A stretch of 35,918 nucleotides of DNA. Origin: JAWKJY01 sp041393535. GTDB lineage: Bacteria > Actinomycetota > Thermoleophilia > Gaiellales > Gaiellaceae. The first letter of the stretch is position 1. Each line of letters opens with the position of its first letter. The notes beneath the pieces are model-generated. The model searched no databases. It had not been told where the DNA came from and saw only the letters and a program-made list of their open reading frames with translations. Both the position numbers and the translations under genes were made by a program. This document shows, piece by piece, positions 7,329 to 15,775 of this stretch. The stretch spans positions 1 to 35,918 of the forward strand of contig JAWKJY010000020.1 of assembly GCA_041393535.1 (NCBI GenBank), given 5' to 3'.

Positions 7329-9338
7329 TCACGCGGCGTACGCGGCGGGCATCGAGTTGGCACGGGCGCCGTCCGCGATGGCGTCGCAGTCGACGATCAG
7401 CGCGATCTCCCCGTTGGACAGGACCGCCCCGCCCGAGAGCGCGGCGCGATCGCCGACCTCGTTCGGGAGCGGTCGGGTGACCAGCTCGCGCTGGCCGACG
7501 AGCTGGTCGACCGCGAGCGCGAAGCGGCGGTCGCCGCCGCGCACGATCACGGCGTGCTCGGCCGTCGCGGCCGCCTGGTAGCCGAGCGACCGCGAGAGGT
7601 CGACGAGCGGGAGGACGCCGTCCCGGAGGACGAGCGTCCGGATCCCGGTCACCGACCGGACGGGGTGCTCGGAGAGCCGCAGCGTGCGCTCGACCCGGTC
7701 GAGCGGGATGGCGAGCGGCACGCCGCCCGCCTCCACGAGCAGGGCGATCATGATCGCGAGGGTGAGCGGGAGGCGGATCTGGGCGGACGTGCCCTTGCCC
7801 GTCTCGGAGGTCATGAAGACCTCGCCGCCGAGCTCGCGCACCATCGTCCGAACGGCGTCCATGCCGACGCCGCGCCCGGAGATGTCGGTGGTGACGTCCG
7901 CGGTCGAGAAGCCGGCGCTGAAGAGCAGCTCGATCGCCCGCGGCATGTCGACCTGGTCGATCTGGTCGGCGGCGATCAGGCCGCGCTCCGCCGCCTTCTG
8001 CGCGACGCGGGCCGGGTCGATCCCCTTCCCGTCGTCCCGCACCGAGATGACCACGTTGCCGCCCTGGTGGGCCGCGGAGATCTCCAGCGTCCCCTGCTCG
8101 GGCTTCCCGGCGGCGACGCGCTCGGCCGCCGTCTCGAGCCCGTGGTCGAGCGCGTTGCGGACGAGGTGCACCATCGGGTCGCCGAGCGCGTCGACCACGG
8201 TGCGGTCGAGCTCGGTCTCCTTGCCGGTCAGGACGAGCTCGACGCGCTTGTCGAGCTTCGACGAGAGGTCGCGGACGAGCCGCGGGAAGCGGAGGAAGAC
8301 CGCCTCGACGGGGATCATCCGCACCTGCATCACCATCGCCTGGAGCGACTGGGACGAGCGCGCGAGCTCCGCGATCGCCTGCGAGAGGCCGGGCACCCCC
8401 GCCTGCGCCGAGAGCTCCTCCACGCGGGAGCGGGCCACGACGAGCTCGCCCATCAGGTGCATCAGCTGGTCGAGACGCTCGGCGTCGACGCGCACGGTCG
8501 CCGTGCCGCCCTTCTTGTGGCCGCCGGCGGCGGGCGCGTCGCCCGCGGGCGCGGCCGGCGCTGCCGGAGCGTCCGCGGCGGCGGGCGCAGCCGGGGCCGC
8601 GGGAGCCTCGTCGGCGGGCGCGGGGGCGTCTGCGGCGGCGCCCTCGACGTGCTCGGCCACGGACACGGTCTCGACGTCGGAGACCGCGGCGGCCTTCGCG
8701 GCGACCGCGTCCTCCTCGTGCTCGGTCGCGAGCCAGACCTCGACCACGCTCCCGCCCCAGCCGTCGAGCTCGTCCTCGGTCGGGACGGACGCGACGACCT
8801 CGCCGTGCTCGGCGAGCGCGGTCAGGACCATCAGGGCCCGCACGGACGGCATCGGGACGCCGGCCGACAGCTCGGCGGCGACGCGCAGGACGCGGCGGCC
8901 GCCCGTGTCGATCGCGACGGCCGCGGCCGCGACGGGCGCGGCGGCCTGGCCGGGGGCGTCGTCGGCGACGAGCCCCTCCAGCCGGACGACGAGCTGCGAC
9001 GCGTCGATTCCCTCCTCGCCGGAGGTGTCGATCGAGTCGACCGCCACCGACAGCGTGTCGAGGCACTCGAGCAGGACGTCGACGGCGTCGCGTGAGAGCC
9101 CGCCGCCGCGCTGCTTCAGCAGCTCGAGGACGTCCTCCATCTTGTGCGTCAGCGACGCCATCTTGTTGAAGCCCATCGTCCCGGCCATGCCCTTGAGCGT
9201 GTGGGCGATCCGGAAGATCTGGTCGACGGTCTCCTTGTCGTCCGGGGCCTCCTTGATGCGCACGATGCAGAGGTTGAGCTCCTGGAGGTGCTCCCGGCAC
9301 TCGGCCAGGAACATGGGGAGGTACTCGGAGGTGTCCAT
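7329..9338 (-). CDS. cheA: Chemotaxis histidine kinase CheA
   Basis: The 669-residue protein has all CheA domains in order. The Hpt domain carries the phosphorylated His46 in FRIAHTLKGMAGTMGF. A P2-like middle domain (about 190-285) lies between low-complexity Ala/Pro linkers. The P3 dimerisation helices are MHLMGELVVARSRVEELSA. The P4 ATPase has N box LVRNALDHGLE, DDGKGID and SGRGVGMDAVRTMV. P5, the CheW-like domain, runs to the end. It autophosphorylates under receptor control and passes phosphate to CheY and CheB. Its ATG shares one base with the cheR stop (TGATG). The Ala/Pro linker of about 50 residues is longer than in enteric CheA and is common in high-GC species. Confidence 0.97.
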   Translation of the reverse strand: MDTSEYLPMFLAECREHLQELNLCIVRIKEAPDDKETVDQIFRIAHTLKGMAGTMGFNKMASLTHKMEDVLELLKQRGGGLSRDAVDVLLECLDTLSVAVDSIDTSGEEGIDASQLVVRLEGLVADDAPGQAAAPVAAAAVAIDTGGRRVLRVAAELSAGVPMPSVRALMVLTALAEHGEVVASVPTEDELDGWGGSVVEVWLATEHEEDAVAAKAAAVSDVETVSVAEHVEGAAADAPAPADEAPAAPAAPAAADAPAAPAAPAGDAPAAGGHKKGGTATVRVDAERLDQLMHLMGELVVARSRVEELSAQAGVPGLSQAIAELARSSQSLQAMVMQVRMIPVEAVFLRFPRLVRDLSSKLDKRVELVLTGKETELDRTVVDALGDPMVHLVRNALDHGLETAAERVAAGKPEQGTLEISAAHQGGNVVISVRDDGKGIDPARVAQKAAERGLIAADQIDQVDMPRAIELLFSAGFSTADVTTDISGRGVGMDAVRTMVRELGGEVFMTSETGKGTSAQIRLPLTLAIMIALLVEAGGVPLAIPLDRVERTLRLSEHPVRSVTGIRTLVLRDGVLPLVDLSRSLGYQAAATAEHAVIVRGGDRRFALAVDQLVGQRELVTRPLPNEVGDRAALSGGAVLSNGEIALIVDCDAIADGARANSMPAAYAA

Positions 9339-10123
9339 CAGCGCTTGCGGTACGTGAAGGGGTGGGACGGCTCGAGGCCCAGGTCACGAGGCGACGAAAC
9401 CCGCTCGGTCGAGCCGATCATCAGGTAGCCGCCCGGGCGCACCGAGGCGGCGAGCCGGGCGTGCAGCTCGTCCCGCACGGGCTCGGTGAAGTAGATGACG
9501 ACGTTCCGGCACAGCACGAGGTCGTAGGCCTCCTTCGGGAACGTGTTCCGGAGCAGGTCGCCGGTCTCGAAGCGGACAGCCCGCTTCAGCTCCGGCTTGG
9601 CCTCCCAGACGCCGTCGTCCTCGACGAACCAGCGCTTCAGCTTGTCCTGCGGGGCCGTGCGGGCGTCCTCGGCCGAGAAGCGGCCGCGGCGGGCCCGCTC
9701 GACGACGCGCTTGTCGATGTCGGTGCCGAGCACCTCGACGCGCGCGTTCGGGGCCGTCTCGACGCAGGTCGCGGCGAGCGTGTAGGCCTCGGCGCCGTAC
9801 GAGCTGCCGGCGCTCCAGCAGCGGACCTTCCCCGTCTTGGCGAGCTCGGGGATGATGTCCTTCTCGAGGAAGCGCCACTGCTCGGGGTTGCGCCAGAGCT
9901 GGGACACGTTGATCGTGACGCGGTCGAGGAACTCGTCGAGCTCCTCCCCGCTCGCCTGCAGCGCCTTGAGGTAGTCGCTCAGGCCCTTGATCCCGCGCCG
10001 GTCGGCGAAGGAGCGGATCCGCCGCTCCATCTGACCGCGCTTGTACTGGAGCAGGTCGATCTGCGTCAGTCGGCGGATGCCCTCGCAGAAGTCGACGTAC
10101 TCGTCACGGACGGGCACGCTCAT
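9338..10123 (-). CDS. cheR: Chemoreceptor glutamate methyltransferase CheR
   Basis: The 261-residue protein starts at an ATG overlapping the cheB stop as ATGA. The N-terminal helical domain has LLQYKRGQMERRIRSFADRR, and the conserved INVSQLWRNPEQW loop is present. The SAM-binding fold has VRCWSAGSSYGAEAYTLA (other CheR proteins have SAACSSGEEPYT here), GTDIDKRVVE, the catalytic-domain motif LCRNVVIYF and GSTERV near the end. CheR methylates receptor Glu residues with S-adenosylmethionine and counteracts CheB. No receptor-tethering pentapeptide can be judged on the chemoreceptor, because that gene's end is corrupted. Confidence 0.96.
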   Translation of the reverse strand: MSVPVRDEYVDFCEGIRRLTQIDLLQYKRGQMERRIRSFADRRGIKGLSDYLKALQASGEELDEFLDRVTINVSQLWRNPEQWRFLEKDIIPELAKTGKVRCWSAGSSYGAEAYTLAATCVETAPNARVEVLGTDIDKRVVERARRGRFSAEDARTAPQDKLKRWFVEDDGVWEAKPELKRAVRFETGDLLRNTFPKEAYDLVLCRNVVIYFTEPVRDELHARLAASVRPGGYLMIGSTERVSSPRDLGLEPSHPFTYRKR

Positions 10124-11322
10124 CTGCCGGCCTCCTGGACGATCGTGTCGTGGATTCGATTGAGCGGGACGACGTGGTCGGCGAGACCGGCCTCCGCGAC
10201 CGCGCGCGGCATCCCGTAGACGGTGCAGGTCTCCTCCGCCTCGACGACGACGACGCCCCCGTGCTGCTTGACGACGCGGGCGCCGGCCAGGCCGTCGCTG
10301 CCCATTCCCGTCAGGACGACGAGCAGCAGCCTGTCGCCCCAGAGGCGGGCGGCGTCCTCGATCGTCAGGTCGGCGCGCGGGCGCAGGCCGCCGATCGGCG
10401 CCTCGTCGGTCAGACGGGACTTCTTGTCCTGCCCCACCCGCAGGTGGCTGCCACCGGGGCACAGGTACGCGACCCGGGGGTCGAGCGCCTCGCCTCCCCT
10501 CGCCTCGACCACCGTGAGGGGCGATGCCTTGTCCAGGCGCTCCGCGAGCGAGGCGGTGAAGCCCGGCGGCATGTGCTGGACGATCAGGACGCCCTGCCCG
10601 AGCGGCGCGGGCAGCTTCGGCAGCAGCTCGGCGAGGGCCTGCGGGCCGCCCGTCGAGCAGGCGATCACCACGGCGCGCCGCTCGCCTGCCGGCAGCTTCG
10701 CGGGCCGCTGGCGCGCGGGCTGGTCGACCGGGACGGGTGCCGGGGCGGGTGCCGGGGCGGGCCGGGACCGGCCGCGCATCGGGGCCGCAGGCGATGCGGG
10801 CTCCGCGGGCTTGCGCCACGGTGCGGGCGGGCGGGCGGGCGTCGCGGGGCGCGCGGGCGGCGCGACCCGGGGCGCGAGGGCCCGGGACCACGGCGGCCGC
10901 GAGGCGGAGGCCAGCGCGACCTTGTCCGCGAGCTCCCCGAAGAACTGCCGCAGCGGCTCCCCGTCGGAGGGCTTCGCGACCAGCTCCACCGCGCCCTCGG
11001 CGAGGGCGTCGATCGCCCGGGCGCCGTGTGCCGGCGAGAACGCCGAGACCACGACGACGGGGATCGGCGTCGCGCTCGCGCGCAGGCGCTTGAGCACGCC
11101 GATCCCGTCCAGCCCGGGCATCGCCAGGTCGAGCGAGAGGACGTCCGGCTTCAGCCGCTCGCAGAGCGCGAGCGCCTGGTCGCCGTCCGCGGCCTGCCCG
11201 ACGACCTCGTGCCCGCGCGAGGCGAGGGCGTCCGAGATCAGCTTGCGCATGAAGCCCGAGTCGTCGGCGACGACGACCCGGATGCGCTCCTGCCGGGGCA
11301 GCGGTGTGCCGGTGCGCTCCAC
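10120..11322 (-). CDS. cheB: Chemotaxis methylesterase/response regulator CheB
   Basis: The protein has 400 residues and starts at a GTG one base after the cheW stop. The receiver domain carries the acidic pair Asp20-Asp21, phospho-acceptor Asp65 in LSLDLAMPGLDG, and Lys117 in VAKPSDG. A Pro/Ala/Arg-rich linker (about 140-212) separates it from the methylesterase domain, whose triad is Ser223 (ACSTGGP), His250 (VQHMPPGFT) and Asp343 (TGMGSDG). CheB removes receptor methyl groups when phosphorylated by CheA and may deamidate Gln. Here CheD probably does most deamidation. The linker, over 70 residues, is long for the family. Confidence 0.97.
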   Translation of the reverse strand: MERTGTPLPRQERIRVVVADDSGFMRKLISDALASRGHEVVGQAADGDQALALCERLKPDVLSLDLAMPGLDGIGVLKRLRASATPIPVVVVSAFSPAHGARAIDALAEGAVELVAKPSDGEPLRQFFGELADKVALASASRPPWSRALAPRVAPPARPATPARPPAPWRKPAEPASPAAPMRGRSRPAPAPAPAPVPVDQPARQRPAKLPAGERRAVVIACSTGGPQALAELLPKLPAPLGQGVLIVQHMPPGFTASLAERLDKASPLTVVEARGGEALDPRVAYLCPGGSHLRVGQDKKSRLTDEAPIGGLRPRADLTIEDAARLWGDRLLLVVLTGMGSDGLAGARVVKQHGGVVVVEAEETCTVYGMPRAVAEAGLADHVVPLNRIHDTIVQEAGR

Positions 11323-11323
11323 G

Positions 11324-11770
11324 TCAGTGCGCGAAGGAGACGCCGGCGAAGATGCCGTCGGGGTTGAGCAGGACGACGAGGCGGGACTCGATCTTCACGA
11401 TCGCCTCGGTGAACTCGGACGACGCACCCGGCACCTCGTCCACCATCTCGTCGTCGATCGTCAGGACCTCCTCGACGTCGTCGACGATGACGCCGGCGGT
11501 GCCGCCCTCGGTCTCGACGATGACGATCTTCTGGTTGTCGCGCGCGTCGGCGTACAGGCCGAGGCGCGAGGCGAGGTCGCAGACGGGGATGATCTTCCCG
11601 CGCAGGGAGATCACGCCGCGGATCCACGGCGCGTCGGACGCCACCGCCCGCGGCTCCGTGTACCGGATGATCTCCTGCACGCGCGTGATGGGCAGCGCGT
11701 ACTCCTCCTCGCCGAGGGAGAACACCACGAGCTGGCGAGCCACCTCGACGGAAGGGGATGCATGGGACAT
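11324..11770 (-). CDS. cheW: Chemotaxis coupling protein CheW
   Basis: The start is the ATG at 11770 with GGAGGAG six bases ahead; the open frame reaches further upstream but carries no family sequence. The product is 148 residues, a single CheW domain: RQLVVFSLGEEEYALPITRV, APWIRGVISLRGKIIPVCDL, then IVIVETEGGTAGVIVDDVEE. CheW joins chemoreceptors to CheA. It is the first gene of the nine-gene run cheW-cheB-cheR-cheA-cheC-cheD-fliM-fliY-cheY and has a sigma-28-type promoter 33 bases upstream. This implies that the switch genes fliM and fliY are transcribed at least partly as late genes. Confidence 0.96.
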   Translation of the reverse strand: MSHASPSVEVARQLVVFSLGEEEYALPITRVQEIIRYTEPRAVASDAPWIRGVISLRGKIIPVCDLASRLGLYADARDNQKIVIVETEGGTAGVIVDDVEEVLTIDDEMVDEVPGASSEFTEAIVKIESRLVVLLNPDGIFAGVSFAH

Positions 11771-11803
11771 TGGGCTCCTCCGGGATGTCGGAATGCGGCC
11801 AAG

Positions 11804-11830
11804 TGATCGGCAGCGCGAGGGGCGAGTTGA
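11804..11830 (-). promoter_or_regulatory. Sigma-28-type promoter of the cheW operon
   Basis: TCAA (11830-11827), 15 bases, GCCGATCA (11811-11804) on the minus strand; the cheW ATG is 33 bases downstream. This matches the enteric FliA consensus TAAA-N15-GCCGATAA except at the second base of the -35 and the seventh base of the -10. Confidence 0.75.
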
Positions 11831-11913
11831 CCGCGAGCCGCCGGGCGCCCATGGTTGATCGGAGCCACACGTCGCGGCCACCCCGGCTCACCCGTACGGG
11901 GGGCCCGCGGCCC

Positions 11914-11939
11914 TCAGAGCGAGCGCGCCCGGCCGATTA
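11914..11939 (+). promoter_or_regulatory. Possible promoter of the HDOD gene (weak sigma-28-like)
   Basis: GCCGATTA (11932-11939) is a good -10 box ten bases before the ATG, but the best -35 is TCAG at a spacing of 14. The bases 11920-11937 recur exactly upstream of the FecR gene on the minus strand (31405-31388). Confidence 0.3.
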
Positions 11940-11949
11940 GCAGGGTGCG

Positions 11950-12893
11950 ATGGCGCAGGCCCATCCCGCAGCCGCTGCCGCGGCCCAGGCCGCTCCGGCG
12001 TCCCCGAGGACATCCGCCGCCGGCTGGTCGAGCAGCTCTTCAACAACCTGGTCGAGCAGGCGGCCGCACTGCCGCTGCGCAGCCAGGCCGCGCTCGTCCG
12101 CGTGATCACGCTCTGCGAGGACGCCCGCGCGAGCGCGCGCGGCGTCGCCCTCGAGGCCGCGCGCGACGAGAGCTTCTCGGCCCTGCTGCTGCGGATCGCC
12201 AACTCGGCCCACTCGATGAGCGCGTCGCGGATCGGCGACCTGACCCAGGCGGTCGCCCGGCTCGGCTTCGGCTTCGTCCAGGGGCTCGCGGTCGCCTCGA
12301 TCGCCGCCCCCGGCCTCGGCGCCGGGCTCGACAGGAGCGTCGACGAGGAGCTCGCCGAGGCGCTGCGCCAGCAGCACCGGCACTCCGTCCGCGTCGGGCT
12401 GATCGCCCGCGCGCTCGCGCCGTCCGGCGTCAGCGCCGAGGTGGCCCTGACCGCCGGCCTGCTGCACAACCTCGGCCTCTCGGTCCTCGCGCTCTTCGCG
12501 CCGAAGGCCTTCCGCCACCTGCTCGCGGCCGCCGCCCGCGGCGACCAGCTCCCGCCCGTCGAGCTCGACACGCTCGGCTTCACGCACGCCCAGCTCGGCG
12601 CGGCGCTCGCGGAGCGCTGGTCGTACCCGCCGCCGCTCGTCGGCGCAATCGGCGGCCACGACGCGGACGTCCCGTCGGAGCGCCTCCCCGCGCTGATCCA
12701 GATCGCCGACCTGCTCGTCCGCGAGGCCGGGGCGGGGATCGAGCCGCCGCGCGAGATCCGGCCCGAGGTCGCCCTCGCCGCGGGCGTCGACGTCCGGTCG
12801 GTCGCGCAGCGGATCCGCCCTCTCCTGGACGCCCAGGACCGCCTCGACGAGCGCATGCAGAAGGAGCTCGACGAGTCCGGCGCCTCGCTCTGA
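11950..12893 (+). CDS. HDOD-domain signalling protein, probable one-base deletion near the start
   Basis: This is the only plus-strand gene I support. The intact frame from about 12000 to 12893 reads EDIRRRLVEQLFNNLVEQAA and then an HDOD domain: SFSALLLRIANSAHSMSASR, LTQAVARLGFGFVQGLAV, TAGLLHNLGLSVLALFAP and FTHAQLGAALAERW. The first in-frame start is a GTG at 12102, which would cut off a conserved helix. An ATG at 11950 begins MAQAHPAAAAAAQAAP in another frame; adding one C near 11995 joins both into about 315 residues. HDOD proteins are HD-like regulators that usually lack phosphodiesterase activity and act in signalling networks. Divergence from cheW suggests a link to motility control, but the role is unknown. 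Confidence 0.8.
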
Positions 12894-12984
12894 CGGCGGA
12901 GCGCGCCCGTAGCTCCGAGCGGCCCTGACCGCACGACGGCCGGTACGCGTCGGCCGCGCAGCCGGCGCGACCGCAAGCGCGTCA

Positions 12985-13299
12985 TCAGCTCGTCGCCGCG
13001 ACGAGCCCCACCGCGCCCACCGCCACTTCGACGAGCCCGACGAGTGCGATGCGTCGCGGGCGACTCGCGAACAGCAGCCCGGCGAGGAAGAAGCCGACGC
13101 CGACGAGGCCGCCGAGCAGCCCGATCATGAGCGCTATCCCCACGTGGCTGCCGTCGCCCTCGCCGGCTCGACCCGCGACGTGGATCGCGTACGGGACGGC
13201 GACCCACCACCCGAACGCGGAGATGGTGACCAGCGCGAGCGCCAGGCGCCACTCCTCGCCGAGGAACCGCTGGTTCGGCCGCTCGCTGGCCAACGTCAA
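12985..13299 (-). CDS. Small membrane protein of unknown function
   Basis: The 104-residue frame has its best start at a TTG (13299) that overlaps the stop of the histidine kinase gene as TTGA. The sequence begins LTLASERPNQRFLGEEWR and has three probable membrane segments: LALALVTISAFGWWVAVPYA, VGIALMIGLLGGLVGVGFFL and IALVGLVEVAVGAVGLVAA. An Arg-rich turn (SRPRR) lies between the second and third. I do not recognise the family. Coupling to the kinase gene suggests a shared transcript, possibly a membrane partner of an otherwise soluble kinase; that is inference only. The 91 bases between its stop and the HDOD stop (12894-12984, convergent) hold only a weak GGCCG/CGGCC hairpin. Confidence 0.6.
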   Translation of the reverse strand: MTLASERPNQRFLGEEWRLALALVTISAFGWWVAVPYAIHVAGRAGEGDGSHVGIALMIGLLGGLVGVGFFLAGLLFASRPRRIALVGLVEVAVGAVGLVAATS

Positions 13300-15543
13300 G
13301 CCGTGCCCGGTGCACGCTCGCGCAGGAGGGTCCGCGCGACCTCGACCGCGTCGCCGGGCTCGGGGTCGACGAGAAGCGGCAGCGCGCCGTCCGCGGGCAC
13401 GCGCCCGCCCGCGGCGGCGACGAGCAGCACGCGCACGTCCGGGCACCGCTCCGCGAGCCGCTCCCCCACGTCCGGGTCGCGCACGGCGGCGGCCGCGTCG
13501 AGCACGAGCAGGTCGAGCCGGCCGCCGTAGCTCGCGACGACCTCGAGCGCCCGCTCAGGGGTCTCCGCCTCGAGCACCGTCGCGCCGGCGGCCGAGAACG
13601 CCTTGCCGAGCCGGCGCCGCAGGTCGGCCTCGCGGTGCGCGACGAGCACCGTCCCGCCGAGCGGCAGCCCGTTCGCCGGCCCGGTCGGCGCGACGCGGTG
13701 CCGCGGACGGAGGGTGGGCAGCAGCACCGTGACCGTCGTCCCGTGCCCCGGCTCGCTCACCACCTCGACCTTCCCGCCGCTCTGCTCGACCACGCCGAGG
13801 ACGGCCGACAGGCCCAGCCCGACGCCGTGCCCGGGCGGCTTCGTCGAGAAGAACGGCTCGAACATGCGCTCGCGCGTCGCCGCGTCGATGCCGACGCCCT
13901 CGTCGGCGACCGCGAGCGCGAGGTGAGGACGGCCGTCCAGGGCGGCCGCCCGGGTCGAGATCGCGCTCCGGCCGGGCCCGTCGAGGGCGTCGCGTGCGTT
14001 CAGGGCGAGATTGACGACCACCTGCTCGAGCTGGGACGCGTCCGCGCTCACCGGGTCGAGGCCGCCGCCGAGCTCGAGCTCGAGCTCGACCTCCTCGCCG
14101 AGCGTCCGGCGCAGCATCGGCGCCACCCGGGCGACGAGCGCGTTCAGGTCGAGCTCCCGCGGGGCGAGCACCTGCCTACGGCTGAAGGCGAGCAGCTGAC
14201 GGGTGAGCGCGGCCGCCCGCTCGGTCGCGTCGTGGATCTCGAGCGCGTCCGCCCGGCGCGGGTCGTCGGGCTCGAGCGCCTCGACGAGGAACGAGGCGTA
14301 GCCGCGGATCCCGGTCAGGATGTTGCTGAAGTCGTGCGCGACCCCGCCGGCGAGGCGCCCGAGCGCCTCGAGCTTCTCGACGTGGCGGAGCCGCTCCTCG
14401 AGCAGCGTTCGCTCGGTCACGTCGCGGACGGCAGCGAGGTGGATGCCCGGCAACGCGTCGGCCCGCGCGACGAACTCGCAGGTCAGACGCTCCTCGCCGC
14501 GACGGATCACGCTCGTCCCGGCTAGGCTCCCCTCGGCGAGCAGCTGCTGGAAGGCCGCCCGGCCACGCGCCTCGTCGTCGAGCCAGGCGAACAGGGGCGC
14601 CCCTTCCAGCGCGTCGATCTCGAGCCCGGTCAGCGCGGCCATGGCGGGGTTCGCCTGGACGACGAGCCCCTCGTCGTCGAACAGCAGGATCCCGTCCAGC
14701 AGCAGCTCGAAGACCGCCTGGAAGCGGTCCTGGCTCTCGCGCAGCGCGAGCTCGATGCGCGCCAGCTCCGTCCACTCCTGCGCGAAGCCGATCAGCACGA
14801 TCGGGACGCCGTCCTCGTCGCGGACGACGTGGCCGGTCACGGTGGCGAGCACCGTCGAGCCGTCGCGGCGGACGAACCGCTTGAGCACCGTCTCGGTCGT
14901 CGTCCGACCCGCTGCGCCGGCCGTGCTGCGCGCTCGCTCCTCCTCCCGATCGTCCGGGTGCGTGACGTCGAGCAGGTCGAGCTGGAGCAGCTCCGCCTCC
15001 TCGTAGCCGAGCAGGCGGCAGAACGCGGGGTTCACGCGCCGGAAGCGGAGGTCGATCGAGACCATCGCGATCCCGACGGGCGCCTCCCGCACGAGCAGGT
15101 CGAGGCTCGCCTCGGCGTGCTGGGCCTGGTGGAGCTGCGTGACGTCGACGTGCTCCACGACGACGAACCGCTCCTCGCCGAGCTCGACGCGTCGGATCGT
15201 CGCGCTGTGGTCCCGCTGGCCGGACGGCGTGGCGAGCGTGTACGGCAGCTCGATGCCCGCTGCGCCCCCCCGCCACCGCGCGGATCGCCTCCGCGCATCG
15301 GCGGGCTTCGGGGACGGAGTCGGGCGCCGCCTGGCCGACCTCGAGGGAGTTCGTGCCGACGCCCCCCGCGGCGACACCGAGGCGCTCGAGGTCGGCCGTG
15401 CGGCGCCACGCGGCGTTGACGGCGAGGATCGTCCCGTCGAGCCCGAGGACGGCGATCGTGGCGGCCGACGACTCGAGCACGGCAGCCACCGCTGCGAGCG
15501 CCGCCGCGCCCGTCTCCTGCTCCTCTCGCGTCCTGCCCGACAC
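13296..15543 (-). CDS. PAS-domain hybrid sensor histidine kinase, one-base frameshift at a G7 run
   Basis: The start is the GTG at 15543 with GGAGG six bases ahead (VSGRTREEQETGAAALAAVA). After about 93 codons the frame breaks at seven G (15264-15270); with six G it continues for about 748 residues. Three PAS domains follow one another (about 22-140, 145-265, 275-390). Then come HisKA with His403 in GGVAHDFSNILTGIRGYASF, and an ATPase domain with VVNLALNARDAL, DEGVGID, FEPFFSTK and GVGLGLSAVLG. A receiver-like C-terminal domain (about 635-745) has a possible acceptor in LDLLVLDAA but lacks the usual acidic pair and Lys, so it may be degenerate. There is no transmembrane segment, so it is a cytosolic sensor. 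No separate partner regulator is adjacent. Confidence 0.88.
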
Positions 15544-15634
15544 GGTCCTCCGTTCGCTGGAAGCCCAGAGGCTACCTGCGCCTCCGACTCGTAGCCTCCC
15601 GAGCCCGGCCCGGCCGCGCCGCATCGTCCGCTCC

Positions 15635-15754
15635 GGCCATGTCCCGGCGCCGCACGCCCGCCCTGGGTGGGGTGACCAGGCACCGCCTGCGACCAAGCGT
15701 ATCGCCCGACCGCGCACGTGTCCGCCACGGGACCGTGACGACTCGGTGCCGATC
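15635..15754. repeat. Conserved intergenic element, copy E1 (downstream of fliI)
   Basis: About 120 bases that align by eye with 22619-22738. Shared blocks on the plus strand, in order: CCCTGGGTGGGG, ACC then a GC-rich stretch, TATCGCC, CGCGC with CGTG nearby, CGGGACCGTG and CCGATC. E1 has 11 extra bases before CCGATC. It fills most of the gap 15544-15775 between the kinase gene and fliI. No known RNA or protein-binding motif is recognised. Confidence 0.6.
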
Positions 15755-15772
15755 GCTCCCCGCCGGGAGCGA
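15753..15772 (-). terminator. Terminator-like hairpin after fliI
   Basis: TCGCTCCC (15753-15760) and GGGAGCGA (15765-15772) form a perfect 8-base stem with a CGCC/GGCG loop, three bases after the fliI stop. No T-run follows. It would end the flgB-to-fliI transcript. Confidence 0.6.
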
Positions 15773-15775
15773 CGC

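Noticed and set aside
15635..15754. Element E1 as a c-di-GMP riboswitch
   Set aside because: The conserved receptor bases of c-di-GMP-I and -II aptamers are not present, and the element lies outside the predicted leader of the next promoter in the E2 copy.
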